A stretch of 64,000 bases of DNA from CAVTQY01 sp963736975 (GCA_963736975.1 CAVTQY010000002.1:62001-126000); one strand, 5' to 3'. Numbered from the stretch's first letter, positions 42,101-50,950 are shown. Numbers and translations: made by a program. The notes: a model not told the origin generated them from the letters alone.

Positions 42101-43515
42101 GCTGTCTCTGAACTGCCCAGCAGCAGGATACCGTCTTCCCGCAGTGCGAAATGGAATAGCGAGAGAACCTTGGTCTGCGCCTCGGGGCGAAGGTAAATCA
42201 GAACGTTGCGACACGACACCAGATCGAGACGCGAGAATGGCGGATCGGCCAGGAGGTCCTGCACGGTGAACACCACCACCGAGCGAAGCTCGGGCGAAGC
42301 CCGATATCCGCGGTCTTCCTTCGAAAAAAAGCGAGACAGCCGTGCCGGCGAGACCTCTGCCGCGATCGTTTCGGGATATAATCCTTCCCGTGCGGCCGCA
42401 ACTGCGTCGGGATCGACGTCGGAGGCAAACACCTGCAGCTTGACGTCGAGGTTGGAAGCGGTGATCTCTTCGCGGAACAGCATGACCAGGGAATAGGTCT
42501 CCTCCCCCGTGCTGCAGCCGGCAACCCAGATGCGAACGGGGTGATTGTCCGACCGGGCTCGGACCACCAGCTCAGGCACGATCTGCTTCGCCAGCAGCTC
42601 AAACACCTCTGGGTCGCGGAAGAAGCTGGTTACGTTGATCAGCAGATCCTTAGCGAGCAGGTCGAGCTCCGTAGGATCGCGGCACAAGAGCGCGGCGTAC
42701 TGCGCCATGTCATTGGTCCTGATCGATGCCATCCCCATACGCCGCTCGATCCGGCGGCTCAGCGTACCAGGCTTGTACAGGGTGAAATCATGATCGGTCC
42801 TGGTGCGCAGCAGCTCGATCACCGCCGCCAGGCCGTCCGGTGCCCGATCCTCCAAAGCCGGGGCGGCAGGTTCCTGGCCTGGCGTCATATGCGCTGCGAA
42901 TTCAGCGAGCGCCTGCGGGATCCGCGCTACCGGAACCACCCGGTCGACCAGCCCCGTCATGATCGCGCTGCGGGGCATTCCGTCATAGGCGGCCTCCTCT
43001 GGGTCCTGAGCGATGACCAGCCCGTGTTTCTCCTTCACTGCCCGTAACCCGAGGCTGCCGTCAGTGCCGGTTCCCGACAGGACAACGCACGCGGCACGCG
43101 CACCGTAGGCCGCCGCAAGCGAGTGCAGCAGGTGGTCGAACGGCAGGCGGGCGCCGTGACGGACCGGCGGCGGTGAGAGGTGCAGGACACCATCGCCCAC
43201 CGAGAGATAGGTCCCGGGCGGGATGACATAGAGGTGCTCCCGCTCGATCGGCATTCCGGTCGCGGCCTGCCGCACCGTCATCGAGGTGTACCCGGCCAGC
43301 AGATCGACCATCAGGCTTTCATGGTTCGGGTCGAGATGCTGAACCAGCACGAAGGCCATTCCGGCGCTATCGGGCAGCGCGCGCAAAAGCTTCCGGCAGA
43401 CATCAAGGCCGCCGGCCGAAGTGCCGACGCCGACAATGAGGAAGTCCACGTTCTCCGGCGGCGGACGTTGCACTGGCGGGGAGCGTTGCTTTGATGGGCG
43501 GCGTTTTCGCTGCAT
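39061..43515 (-). CDS. Giant CheB-CheR-PAS-histidine kinase-REC-REC-LuxR hybrid
   Basis: 1484 residues from ATG 43515 (AAAGGA six bases upstream). Order: CheB methylesterase (about 22-215; VGVGTSAGG with Ser, VLVQHLDPNHES with His, LSGTGTDGS with Asp). CheR methyltransferase (about 240-500; NVTSFFRDPEVFELL, VAGCSTGEETYSL). Long heptad coil (about 665-760; NEEQRTVNEEALSVNEEFQ...). PAS (about 765-880). HisKA (ASHDLRQPLQ, phospho-His). HATPase (NALKYTPRG, DTGIGIPE, GLGLGLSI). REC1 (ILIVEDDPE, LILADYNLPN). REC2 (VIFVVDDDNN, LLADAYLPG, EKPI) and a LuxR/FixJ helix-turn-helix (LTSRQREIMELVLAGHPSKNIAADLGISQRTVENHRAEIM). No membrane helix is seen. CheB-CheR-PAS-kinase fusions are known; the added REC-REC-LuxR output puts sensor and FixJ-like transcription factor in one chain. 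Intact over 4.4 kb. Confidence 0.93.
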   Translation of the reverse strand: MQRKRRPSKQRSPPVQRPPPENVDFLIVGVGTSAGGLDVCRKLLRALPDSAGMAFVLVQHLDPNHESLMVDLLAGYTSMTVRQAATGMPIEREHLYVIPPGTYLSVGDGVLHLSPPPVRHGARLPFDHLLHSLAAAYGARAACVVLSGTGTDGSLGLRAVKEKHGLVIAQDPEEAAYDGMPRSAIMTGLVDRVVPVARIPQALAEFAAHMTPGQEPAAPALEDRAPDGLAAVIELLRTRTDHDFTLYKPGTLSRRIERRMGMASIRTNDMAQYAALLCRDPTELDLLAKDLLINVTSFFRDPEVFELLAKQIVPELVVRARSDNHPVRIWVAGCSTGEETYSLVMLFREEITASNLDVKLQVFASDVDPDAVAAAREGLYPETIAAEVSPARLSRFFSKEDRGYRASPELRSVVVFTVQDLLADPPFSRLDLVSCRNVLIYLRPEAQTKVLSLFHFALREDGILLLGSSETAGDVKGRFDVISKPGRLYRHVGRARAGELGFLMAAGEGVKSSPRAVQGRPASRDVALAELCRRLVLEAYAPAAVLINRNNECLYSLGPIDQYLRVAPGPPTRDLLAMTPQGQRTKLRAAIHEATQHSGRVVVAGSGGVDGGGGRFSIAVQPVLSDGEALLLICFVDEPKPAQRPNLPVAPGDRSKIAELEQELAATRAELDGAIRNLEISNEEQRTVNEEALSVNEEFQSTNEELLTSKEELQSLNEELTALNTQLQETLERQRTTSNDLENILYSTDVATLFLDQDLHIRFFTPATKLLFNVIPTDVGRPIGDLTSLAVDGSLLPDARMVLQGLAPIEREIETPAGTCYVRRIMPYRTQDNGVAGVVITFTDITEHRRAADAVQAARQQADLANAAKSRFLAAASHDLRQPLQTLALIQGLLAQTLQGKQPLQLLTRFEETLDAMSGMLNTLLDINQLEVGVVHVEPASFPVNDLLERLQNEFIYHAQARGLAFHVVPCGLRVRSDPRLLGQIIRNLISNALKYTPRGKILLGCRRHGDMLSIEIWDTGIGIPEAELQAIFEEYHQIDNVARERSRGLGLGLSIVQRLGRLLGHQVRVRSRPGKGSVFAVDVMLAPDAAASAPEQPLQKESQRKGDVTEHTGTILIVEDDPEVRELLELLLRDEGHHVTSAPDAATALELVGHAAVQPDLILADYNLPNGMDGLQATTKLREQLHRQIPVIMLTGDISSGTLRDIAQGDCVHLYKPVKASELTQTIGRLLPISPSAGHAAAAVEPAIGRPVEASRPGSPVIFVVDDDNNVRAGIRSMLEADGKVVEDYASAEAFLASYKPGHDGCLLADAYLPGMSGLQLLRWVHGHGHQLPAIMITGNSDVPTAVEAMKAGALDFIEKPISHDDLLASINRALEHSQDSSKLAGWQETAAAHVASLTSRQREIMELVLAGHPSKNIAADLGISQRTVENHRAEIMKRTGTRSLPALARLALAAADHQETVNPRASPTALSIRCLPASRQGS

Positions 43516-43664
43516 ACTGTGTCCTTTATCGGACGGGGGGGAGCCGCCGGACAGGACGTGATTACAACGCTTCTCGACGCTGATGCCCTGGCGGAGAGTC
43601 AGTAGAAACCTCCCGGATATCGGAGTCAAATTTACAAGTCATCATGATCGCAGACCAGAGAGCC

Positions 43665-43684
43665 TGAGTATTTTCCGAGCCTGT
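43665..43684 (+). repeat. 20-bp dispersed motif, copy 1
   Basis: TGAGTATTTTCCGAGCCTGT. Matches 45330-45349 at 19 of 20 bases and 46552-46571 at 17 of 20. Intergenic, upstream of the slipin gene. Confidence 0.55.
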
Positions 43685-43823
43685 CACCGCCAATCTTGCG
43701 TCGGTTATAGTTGCATTGGTGCTTCGGCGATATCGCCTGCCGGGCGTGATCACGTGCCGCACCCTGCTCACCCGCACGATCAGCGATGTGGGGCGCGGAG
43801 TTTGCTCTGGAAGGAGGCAAGCC

Positions 43824-44660
43824 ATGCATTTCCTATATCTGTATCTGATCCCGCTTCTGGTCGTCGTCGCATTGATTCTGATCAGAGCGACCGTCAGGAT
43901 TCTTCGCCAATATGAGCGGGCGGTGGTGTTCACTTTGGGTCGTTTTCAGAGCGTTAAGGGTCCGGGAATGGTTTTCCTGATCCCCTTCGTCCAGGAGCTC
44001 GTACGCGTTGACCTGCGCATTCAGGTCATTGAGATTCCCACGCAAGACGTGATTTCCCGGGATAACGTGTCGATGAAGGTCGATGCGGTGCTGTATTTCA
44101 ACGTCGTCAATCCTGAGCGGGCGATCATCCAGGTTCAGGCATTCCTGCCGGCCACCGTCATGCTCGCGCAAACCACCCTGCGCGCCGTGCTGGGCCAGCA
44201 CGCGCTCGACGAGATGCTGTCCGAGCGGAAGAAGCTGAGTAGCGATGTGCAAAGCATCCTGGATGTGCAGACTGAAACCTGGGGCATCAAGGTCAGCAAC
44301 GTCGAGATCCGCACCGTGGAGCTCACGGAGAACATGATCCGGGCGATTGCCAAGCAGGCCGAGGCGGAGCGCGACCGGCGCGCCAAGATCATCCACGCCG
44401 AAGCCGAATTCCAGGCGGCGCAAACCCTGGTTGATGCCGCGACGATCCTGTCAACCATCCCGGCGGCCATGCAGCTGCGCTACCTTCAGACGCTGACCGA
44501 GATCGGCGCCGAACAGAACTCCACAGTGATCTTCCCGATGCCCCTCGATGTCGTTAAGCCTTTCCTTCAGCTTCTGGAGAAGACCGCCAAGGGGCCAGGG
44601 ATAGGTGCGGCTCGTCCTCCAGTGCCGTTGAACTTGGCCTCCCTGGTCGGTGAATCTTAA
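43824..44660 (+). CDS. Slipin (SPFH/band 7 protein)
   Basis: 278 residues from ATG 43824, AAGGAGG seven bases upstream. One N-terminal membrane helix (YLYLIPLLVVVALILIRATV), then the SPFH domain: YERAVVFTLGRFQSVKGPGMVFLIPFVQELVRVDLRIQVIEIPTQDVISRDNVSMKVDAVLYFNV. The helical KQAEAERDRRAKIIHAEAEFQAAQTL and a C-terminal region follow. Organises membrane microdomains and often partners an NfeD protein; none is adjacent. The context (kinase, response regulator, chaperonin) suggests envelope stress. Confidence 0.93.
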   Translation: MHFLYLYLIPLLVVVALILIRATVRILRQYERAVVFTLGRFQSVKGPGMVFLIPFVQELVRVDLRIQVIEIPTQDVISRDNVSMKVDAVLYFNVVNPERAIIQVQAFLPATVMLAQTTLRAVLGQHALDEMLSERKKLSSDVQSILDVQTETWGIKVSNVEIRTVELTENMIRAIAKQAEAERDRRAKIIHAEAEFQAAQTLVDAATILSTIPAAMQLRYLQTLTEIGAEQNSTVIFPMPLDVVKPFLQLLEKTAKGPGIGAARPPVPLNLASLVGES

Positions 44661-44672
44661 AGCCGGTGAGCG

Positions 44673-44700
44673 GGTGCGGAGCGGTCCGCCGTTCCGCACC
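44673..44700 (+). terminator. Hairpin after slipin gene (possible terminator)
   Basis: GGTGCGGA (44673-44680) pairs with TCCGCACC (44693-44700), 13 bases after the slipin stop. No T-run follows, so intrinsic termination is uncertain. Confidence 0.4.
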
Positions 44701-44972
44701 GAGGCAGGGTGGCTGAGGTAATGCCTTCGATATCTACCAGCAGTGCGCCGCCGGCGCCTCGCCCGGAAATATAAAGCGCCCGCGGCGATTGATTGGCCGC
44801 TCTAAATCGTAGGGGATTGGTCTTTGCCATGGAACAAGAAGATTGCTGCCACCCCGGGATCGCGCCAAGAGGTCTCGCGGACGGCGCTGTTGTAACGCAC
44901 CCCGGAAGCCGCACGTCCGACCGGGTTACCTCTGTCGCCAAGTCCTCCCTCGCCATCGCGGAGGTCCAACGC

Positions 44973-45332
44973 ATGGGAGAGATCCGCATCCTGATCGCCG
45001 AGGATGACCTCGTGATCGGGACCATGCTTGGAGAGTTGATCGCAGGGATGGGCCACACTGTATGCGCGATCGAGACCACTGAGACCGGAACCGTCAACGC
45101 TGCTGCGCGTTGCCGTCCGGACCTGGTGATTGCCGATGTCGGCCTGAGGGAGGGAAGCGGCGTCAACGCGGTCGATGCGATCCTTCGCACTGGCCCGGTT
45201 CCATATCTCTTTATCAGCGGCAATATCTCAGGAATTACGAGGCTGCGGCCGAACGCGATGGCCATCCAGAAGCCGTTCCATGCAGCGGAACTTGAGCGGG
45301 CGATTCAACATGCGCTTGCGCGGCGGCTCTGA
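44973..45332 (+). CDS. Single-domain response regulator (CheY/Spo0F-like)
   Basis: 119 residues from ATG 44973 (GAGG upstream); the frame is open from 44793, but the extra 60 residues do not look conserved. Receiver residues: ILIAEDDLVIGTML (acidic pair), LVIADVGLREGSGV (phospho-Asp), PYLFISGN (Ser/Thr) and AIQKPFHAAEL (Lys). No output domain. It may take phosphate from the hybrid kinase at 39061 or another kinase. Confidence 0.88.
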   Translation: MGEIRILIAEDDLVIGTMLGELIAGMGHTVCAIETTETGTVNAAARCRPDLVIADVGLREGSGVNAVDAILRTGPVPYLFISGNISGITRLRPNAMAIQKPFHAAELERAIQHALARRL

Positions 45333-45349
45333 GTAGTTTCCGAGCCTGT
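45330..45349 (+). repeat. 20-bp dispersed motif, copy 2
   Basis: TGAGTAGTTTCCGAGCCTGT, starting on the stop codon of the response regulator gene. Confidence 0.55.
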
Positions 45350-45607
45350 AAAGCGAGGACCGGGTACACATATGATCTGGCGAGCTTCCGGCTCGGCTTC
45401 CGGTTGAAGCCGGCTAGAAAGTAACACAAAAACCCCGGAGGTCAGCATGCAACACCACTGCCGGGGCAGGGCAGGATATCTCCGCAACGGGTCATGCGAT
45501 CACCACCAGCGCCGATAAGCTTAAGCCGTAGGGCGAGGTAGCAACCGACCGAGGACCGAAGACGGCCGCTGATAAATTGGGGAGTCAAGCTTTCACGCGT
45601 CGAAGCA

Positions 45608-45724
45608 ATGGCGAAGCACGGCATCACACGCGCCAGGGTTGACTATTTCCTTTGTGGCAACTTTCAGTACACGAACCTGGACGATGCGATCGCCGAAGCG
45701 AAGCGTCATCTATGCTCGGGCTGA
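45608..45724 (+). CDS. Small protein (38 aa), conserved-type hypothetical
   Basis: MAKHGITRARVDYFLCGNF, then QYTNLDDAIAEAKRHLCSG. I recall similar 40-60 residue proteins with V-[DE]-Y-F and Y-T-N-L-x-D-A-I-A-x-A-x-R in Bradyrhizobium and Acetobacteraceae, without known function. No strong ribosome-binding site seen; call rests on that resemblance. Confidence 0.5.
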   Translation: MAKHGITRARVDYFLCGNFQYTNLDDAIAEAKRHLCSG

Positions 45725-45893
45725 GGGTTCATGCCCGCCGGCTGCTTGCGACGCTGGCATGTGCCGCGGCGTGCTCTCGTTTTTCGCCCGGTTCGAACCC
45801 GCCCTCCGCGCGACATCGCCCCAAAAAGCCCGACACGTTTCTGAAAGCCTCAACGCTCGGTGGACCGGCACTGAAGCATCCAGGAGCAACAGC

Positions 45894-46061
45894 ATGGCCG
45901 ATATGGAAGAGAACATCCGCACACGTGCATACTTGTTGTGGGAGGCAGAGGGTAGGCAGGACGGGAACTTAGACGAATATTGGCATCGGGCCCGCGAGCT
46001 CATTGAAGCCGAAGCCCAGTGGGCATATCCCCCGACGCAGTCCAGAGGGCACCGGAGCTAA
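45894..46061 (+). CDS. DUF2934 small protein
   Basis: 55 residues from ATG 45894, AGGAG eight bases upstream. MEENIRTRAYLLWEAEGRQDGNLDEYWHRARELIEAE is the DUF2934 pattern (I-R-x-x-A-Y-x-L-W-E-x-E-G-x-P-x-G-x-x-x-x-H-W-x-x-A). Function unknown; common in stress-type gene groups of alphaproteobacteria. Confidence 0.8.
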   Translation: MADMEENIRTRAYLLWEAEGRQDGNLDEYWHRARELIEAEAQWAYPPTQSRGHRS

Positions 46062-46551
46062 TTAGAGAAGTGGTGTCGAGCGGCCCTGACGGTCCCGCGC
46101 GGTGGCTCGCCCGTCGGTGATGGAGACCTTGGGAGTACAATTGCCGTAACCTCGAATTGTCACGACAGACCACTCGTTGAACATTACAAAGGGAATTTTC
46201 GTGGCAGTTTGTTTGCAGGCACAGTTCGAAGAACAACTGAGCGATGATCCACGGGTCGCCAGAGGGTCGGGGCCGCAGGGCTCCATTGCCAACCAACCTA
46301 GCGACGATGGTCAGTGGATATGCTCAACGCAATGCGCACCGCCGATATCAAGAGAGTAGGCCAGCGCTTGATGACCTGGTTCCCGCGCGGCCCGTACGTA
46401 TCTTAAAGTCTGACTTGGATCGCCGCGCGAACGGATGTCACGTTTGCTCGTATTGGCCCTCATGCGCTGCCGAGGCGGCGGCGCATCAACTTGATACTGC
46501 CGCGAGGCGCGTGCGGTGATCAAGCGGTCAAAAGCCCTGTGCACAGGGGTC
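46062..46551. other. Non-coding stretch, nothing recognised
   Basis: Roughly 490 bases, lower in coding character than the neighbourhood. No gene, RNA or repeat was recognised until copy 3 of the 20-bp motif at 46552. Confidence 0.4.
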
Positions 46552-46571
46552 TAAGTATTTCCCGAGCCTTT
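46552..46571 (+). repeat. 20-bp dispersed motif, copy 3
   Basis: TAAGTATTTCCCGAGCCTTT, 84 bases upstream of the membrane protein gene at 46656. Three differences from copy 1. Confidence 0.5.
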
Positions 46572-46655
46572 CGAGAACCGTACGCAAATGCATTATACAT
46601 AGTGTGGCTAGGCAAGTATTTCTTGCTCGCCGGATCCGCCGATAGGGAGCTGAAA

Positions 46656-47072
46656 ATGACAGACAACGCTAGCTTGAGACGACGCTGGGAGAGTTATAGC
46701 CCGTCCAAGGGGATTTGGTTCTGGTCCTGCGTGGCCTGCGTTTGTGCCACCTTGGTGATCGGCTTCACTTGGGGCGGTTGGGTCACCGGCGGAACCGCGA
46801 CGAAAATGGTATCAGACGCTGCCGAAGGGGCGCGCGCGCAACTCGCGGCGGCCGACTGCATCAGCCGCTTCGAACGTGGCCCTGACGCCATCGCGCAGCT
46901 TGCCGCGCTGAAGAAAGTCGGAAACTACGAGCGAGGCGGTCTGATCGAAAAGGCCGGTTGGGCGACGATGCCCGGAAGCAAAGATCCCGTGGAAGGCGCT
47001 GCGGAGATCTGCGCTCAGCAACTGGTGAACCCAACCTCGCCGGTAGCAGCTGCCCCGGATCATACAAATTGA
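46656..47072 (+). CDS. Single-helix membrane protein, hypothetical
   Basis: 138 residues from ATG 46656, AGGGAG upstream. One membrane helix (GIWFWSCVACVCATLVIGFTWGGWVTGG) near residues 18-46, then a periplasmic-type helical domain (DAAEGARAQLAAADCISRFERGPDAIAQLAALKKVGNYERGGLIEKAGWATMPGSKDPVEGAAEICAQQL) with two Cys. I recall similar unnamed alphaproteobacterial proteins; no function known. Confidence 0.7.
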   Translation: MTDNASLRRRWESYSPSKGIWFWSCVACVCATLVIGFTWGGWVTGGTATKMVSDAAEGARAQLAAADCISRFERGPDAIAQLAALKKVGNYERGGLIEKAGWATMPGSKDPVEGAAEICAQQLVNPTSPVAAAPDHTN

Positions 47073-47207
47073 CTTGTCGAAGTTGAGTTTGCCTTGTGGC
47101 TCCGGCGTAGCAGTTCCACCCTGCTCTAGCTTTGGCAGGTTATGACGGCGGGAAAATCTTTAGCAGTCTGCTGAAAAAACCCTCGACGGGAGGCAAGGAG
47201 AGCGGCG

Positions 47208-47671
47208 ATGCGCGGGACGTTTCGGGACCAGGCGCAGCTGTTCTCGTACGTATCGCCTGACTCGCGTGTTCCCGCTGGGCATCCGCTGCGCAAGATCCGC
47301 GGTCTGGTGCGCGACCTGCTGAAGGAGCTGAGCCGTAGCTTTGCCAGGTTCCAAGCGAATGATGCGCGACCATCGGTGCCACCGGAACAGTTGCTGAGCG
47401 CCGGCTGATCCTGGCGCTATATGGCATCCGCTCGGAGCGGCAGCTGATGGAGCAACAGAACTATAACCTGCTGTATCGCTGGACCCGACGACGTTCACCA
47501 AAAAACGCGAGCGCCTGCAGGCGGGCAATCGAGAAGTTCATGACGCTGCTGCTCAATCATCCTCAGGTCAAGCCGCTGTTGTCGGACGAGCACTTTTCGG
47601 TGGATGGCACGCTGCGCGCCGGTGCCGGAGGCGGCATCCTGGACCCGCCCTACGGCGAGACGCTGAACTGA
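47208..47671 (+). pseudogene. IS5/IS1182-type transposase, truncated and frameshifted
   Basis: MRGTFRDQAQLFSYVSPDSRVPAGHPLRKIRGLVRDLL (DUF772-type start). Frames then change near 47400 (ILALYGIRSERQLMEQQNYNLLYRW), with KFMTLLLNHPQVKPLLSDEHFSVDGTL to a stop at 47671. The first catalytic Asp region (FSVDGTL) is present and the remainder is lost. A tip-like sequence begins near 47158. Confidence 0.7.
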
Positions 47672-48205
47672 GAGAGGCCGGGACGGAGGGATGGCCGCTT
47701 CAGCCGAACTAAGGGATCATTGATTGCACGCAGCCGCATAGGATGGGGCGTGATTCTCCTGCAATTGCCGCATGCGCCGCCCAACCTGCTCTGGATGACG
47801 TGGAAGCAGGTGACTGCTGATGCTCGATGTTCACGTTCCGGCTCGATGAGTGCCAACGCGACGAAGCATATCTTCGCGCGTCTTCTGAAGGATTCGCAGT
47901 CTACTGTTTAGGCGGCCTTCGACGCTTCATTCGCTCTCTCAACAGGATCCCCTTCTAAAGATTTTGCCCGTTTGGCCAGTCCCCAACAAACGCCTTCCCG
48001 GACGCGCTTCTTCCTTTAGCGCCCGCTCCTGCTCGCTTGAGCGGTGTGCTTCCCCCGCGACGGATTCGTGATGTCAGTTTCTCATCGCGTGAGTGCGACC
48101 CGGCCCATATGTGACTTGAATGCTGCGGCGCAGCACTGGAATCCGGCCGATTGCATGTATGGCTCAGGAGCCGATGCGCCGCGCCAAGCAACACAAAGGA
48201 GAATC
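47672..48205. other. Non-coding stretch, nothing recognised
   Basis: About 530 bases after the transposase remnant. No supported gene. The last 20 bases carry AAAGGAG for the hydrolase start. Confidence 0.4.
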
Positions 48206-49240
48206 ATGCCCCTCTTTGCGACATCCAAGACGCGCTCCCCTGGCACCGCAGCCGCCCTTGCAGGCGTAGCTACCCTGGCCGCACTTGTCCTCGGCAACCA
48301 CCTCATGGCCCGTCGGACCGAGCGCAGGCATCCGCCCCAGGGCGCCTTTATGGAGGTGGACGGTGTGCGGCTGCACTACAGCGATCGGGGCGAGGGCAGC
48401 CCGGTCGTGCTGATCCATGGCAACGCGGTGAGTGGGGACGACTGGAACATCAGCGGGGTTGCTGAGCTCCTGCTGCGGACCCATCGGGTGATCATCTTCG
48501 ATCGGCCCGGCTTCGGTTACAGCGAGCGCACGCGCGGGCACTTCTGGACCGCCGCCCAGCAGGCCGAACTGCTCCACAACGCCCTGCGCCAGCTCGGCGT
48601 CGAGCGCCCGGTGGTGGTCGGTCATTCCTGGGGCACGATCGTGGCCCTCGCTCTCGCAGAGCGCAACCAAGCCGATGTTGCGGGCCTCGTGCTCGTATCT
48701 GGCTACTACTTCTGGACGCTGCGGCCCGACGCGCTGCTGGCGGTCGCGGGCGCGCTGCCCGTGCTGGGCGACGTGCTGCACCACACCGTATCGCCGCTGC
48801 TTGGCTGGCTGCAGATGCCGCTACTCAAATGGGCGATATTCTCGCCGGCCCGGATACCGGCGAAATTCCAGGCCGAGTACTCGCCGGCGATGGTGCTGCG
48901 ACCCTCACAGATCCGCGCCACCACGATGGACGGCGCCCTCATGATCCCGGGCGCCCTCGCGCTGCGCGGTCACTACAAGGACCTAAGCCTACCGGTGATC
49001 ATCATCGCGGGCGAGGACGATAAAATCGTGTTCAAGCGCAGATCCGAGCAGCTTGCGGGCCAAATCCAGGGGAGTGCACTGCAGATCGTCAAAGGTGCCG
49101 GGCACATGCTCCACCATCTCGCGCCGCTCCAGGTGGCCGAGGCGATCGAAAGCGTGGCCACGGCGTCCCGCGCATCCGCCCGAGACACTCAAGTCACGGA
49201 TTCTGGGCCGGCCATGCTCGACCGACCCGCTGCCGCGTGA
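48206..49240 (+). CDS. Alpha/beta hydrolase, membrane-anchored or exported
   Basis: 344 residues from ATG 48206 (AAAGGAG upstream). N-terminal hydrophobic helix TAAALAGVATLAALVLGNHLM. The alpha/beta hydrolase fold has VVLIHGNAVSGDDW (oxyanion HG), VVVGHSWGTIVALALAE (nucleophile Ser in GHSWG), IIIAGEDDKIV (Asp) and VKGAGHMLHH (His). Complete catalytic triad; substrate unknown (epoxide hydrolase/haloperoxidase-like branch). Confidence 0.9.
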   Translation: MPLFATSKTRSPGTAAALAGVATLAALVLGNHLMARRTERRHPPQGAFMEVDGVRLHYSDRGEGSPVVLIHGNAVSGDDWNISGVAELLLRTHRVIIFDRPGFGYSERTRGHFWTAAQQAELLHNALRQLGVERPVVVGHSWGTIVALALAERNQADVAGLVLVSGYYFWTLRPDALLAVAGALPVLGDVLHHTVSPLLGWLQMPLLKWAIFSPARIPAKFQAEYSPAMVLRPSQIRATTMDGALMIPGALALRGHYKDLSLPVIIIAGEDDKIVFKRRSEQLAGQIQGSALQIVKGAGHMLHHLAPLQVAEAIESVATASRASARDTQVTDSGPAMLDRPAAA

Positions 49241-50206
49241 TGCTGCCATCGCAACTTTGGTCGGCTGGTGTAATGGTCTTCCAGGATTGCCTTGAGCGTT
49301 GCTTCGTGCGTCGCGCCGGGTCTTCGAAAAGCCAAGGCGGCTGTTCACCTCGCAAAAGCCTTTAGGGAGGCTGATCACTGATCGTAACGGAGCCGCTGCA
49401 GTTTACTCTCCAGCGCGCCTACATCCGGTCCAGTAGATGGCATCCGGCAGGACGTTGGAGTGTTTCAAACTGAGGGCACTCAGCCGAGCGCTGGCTCACC
49501 TGGATCGCCGTCATCCTGCGTCACTCTGGCCGTCACGACGACAGATCACCTAAGGTGACCTCTCGATCGGCGAGAGGAGTGACATTTCTATCGGAGATTT
49601 ACAGTACGAAGTCTTATAAGATATCTTATGGAAAGTTGCACTCCTAAACTGGGCCGATAAGCGGGATTTTTGGTGGCTCCTCTGAGATACGTTATGGAAA
49701 GTCCTGTATCGGCATGGTTCATCGCAGCGCCTCGGCTCCTCAAACGGAGCTGGTTCAGGCTTTGCTACTTCGGTAGCCGGACGCGAGGCGTCCCGACGGC
49801 TTCGATATCACAATCTGAAAGTCACAGGTTCAAATCTGTCCGCGATTTGAACCTGCCGATGCTACGCCGCCTCGGGAAAAGAAAAACTCCGTTCGCCACA
49901 CCATCCAACCGCCCGTCAATCGCCTGATTGCGAGAAGTCTACATACACCGCGAATCGCGCGTTAATCTCATTTCTGCATTGTCAAGCAAAAAATCTCATC
50001 CTGAGTTCAAGAAGCGCTCGATCCCATTCCGCGCCGTGCAACCAGCTATCGTGGGTAACAGCGGAAGCCTCTGAAGACGGCGCACGCGTGATGAAGCGCT
50101 GCGCACGATAACCTATCGTACGCCTGTTTCTCTATCGACGCTCGCCAATCCTCGCGCCTCGAAGGGCCGGGCGGCAAATGGACGGTGATGGGCGAAATAG
50201 AGTGTC
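49241..50206. other. Long non-coding stretch with small repeats
   Basis: About 965 bases without a supported gene. Notable only: a 14-bp palindrome ATAAGATATCTTAT near 49616, and the sequence TTATGGAAAGT twice about 68 bases apart (near 49625 and 49693). Read as gene debris. Confidence 0.4.
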
Positions 50207-50950
50207 TCAGGTCGGCGGATAGTCACCCGGCCTGACGAGGAGCCGAATGGACGTGTCGTGGGCGGCGGCCCAGTCCGCCAGGCGGCTCTCGTCGAGCTGC
50301 TGCAGGTAGCCGCGACGCTGGTCTGTGACCGCTGTTGCGTCGGACCAGAACGTGGCGGGAGGCGGTTCGGGCTGCGCTTCCGCCAGCATCAGTCTTTGAA
50401 TGGCGACACGCACCTCGCCGCTGACCAGGTCGACCACGGTATCGACGTTGATCCGGCCCGCCATGTGACCGACAAAGAACACCAGCGTGCCCACGCATAC
50501 GAACGCCAACAGGATACCGAGGCTGAGTGCCAAATGCGGGACGAACAGACCTTCGCTCTGGGTCCGCACGCTGCGCAAAACCATCAGCGCGTAGGAGAAC
50601 GTCCCCAGAAAGGTGCCAAGTGTAAACTGGTTGCCCCGGTCACGCGTAAACTTGCGCAGCAGCCGCGGCCCCATCTGCCCGGCAGCTAAAGACAGCGCGG
50701 CAATCGTGATCGAGAATACCGTGCCAGCTACGCCAATCGTCGATGACGCCACCGCTCCCAGCAGGGTCCTCGCACCGGTCGCTCCGCCATTGTAGAGCTA
50801 AGGGGTGTCGATCAGCCAATGCGGAACGATTCCGCTCCGGTCGACGGCGACGAACCCAACGCCGGCAACGATGCCGAAGATCACCGACACGCCCGGCACA
50901 AGCCAGAAGGTATCCCCGACCGCGGTCAGAAGCTTGCGAAAGTGAGCGGT
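50207..50950 (-). pseudogene. DUF2254 membrane protein with in-frame stop
   Basis: Minus-strand frame: LTAHFRKLLTAVGDTFWLVPGVSVIFGIVAGVGFVAVDRSGIVPHWLIDTP, then TAG near 50803, then LYNGGATGARTLLGAVASSTIGVAGTVFSITIAALSLAAGQMGPRLLRKFTRDRGNQFTLGTFLGTFSYALMVLRSV and on to 50207. The family usually has Trp (TGG) at the stop position (DTPWLYNG-like), so one G-to-A change explains it. Four membrane helices. The C-terminal part is also shorter than usual for DUF2254. No ATG was found at the 5' end. Confidence 0.7.

Noticed and set aside
49610..49700. Palindrome ATAAGATATCTTAT and repeated TTATGGAAAGT
   Set aside because: Too short and without supporting context to call a regulatory or recombination site.
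49780..49870. tRNA-like T-arm (AGGTTCAAATCTG) in the 49-50 kb gap
   Set aside because: The 5-bp T-stem does not pair properly and no acceptor or anticodon arm could be built; taken as chance.
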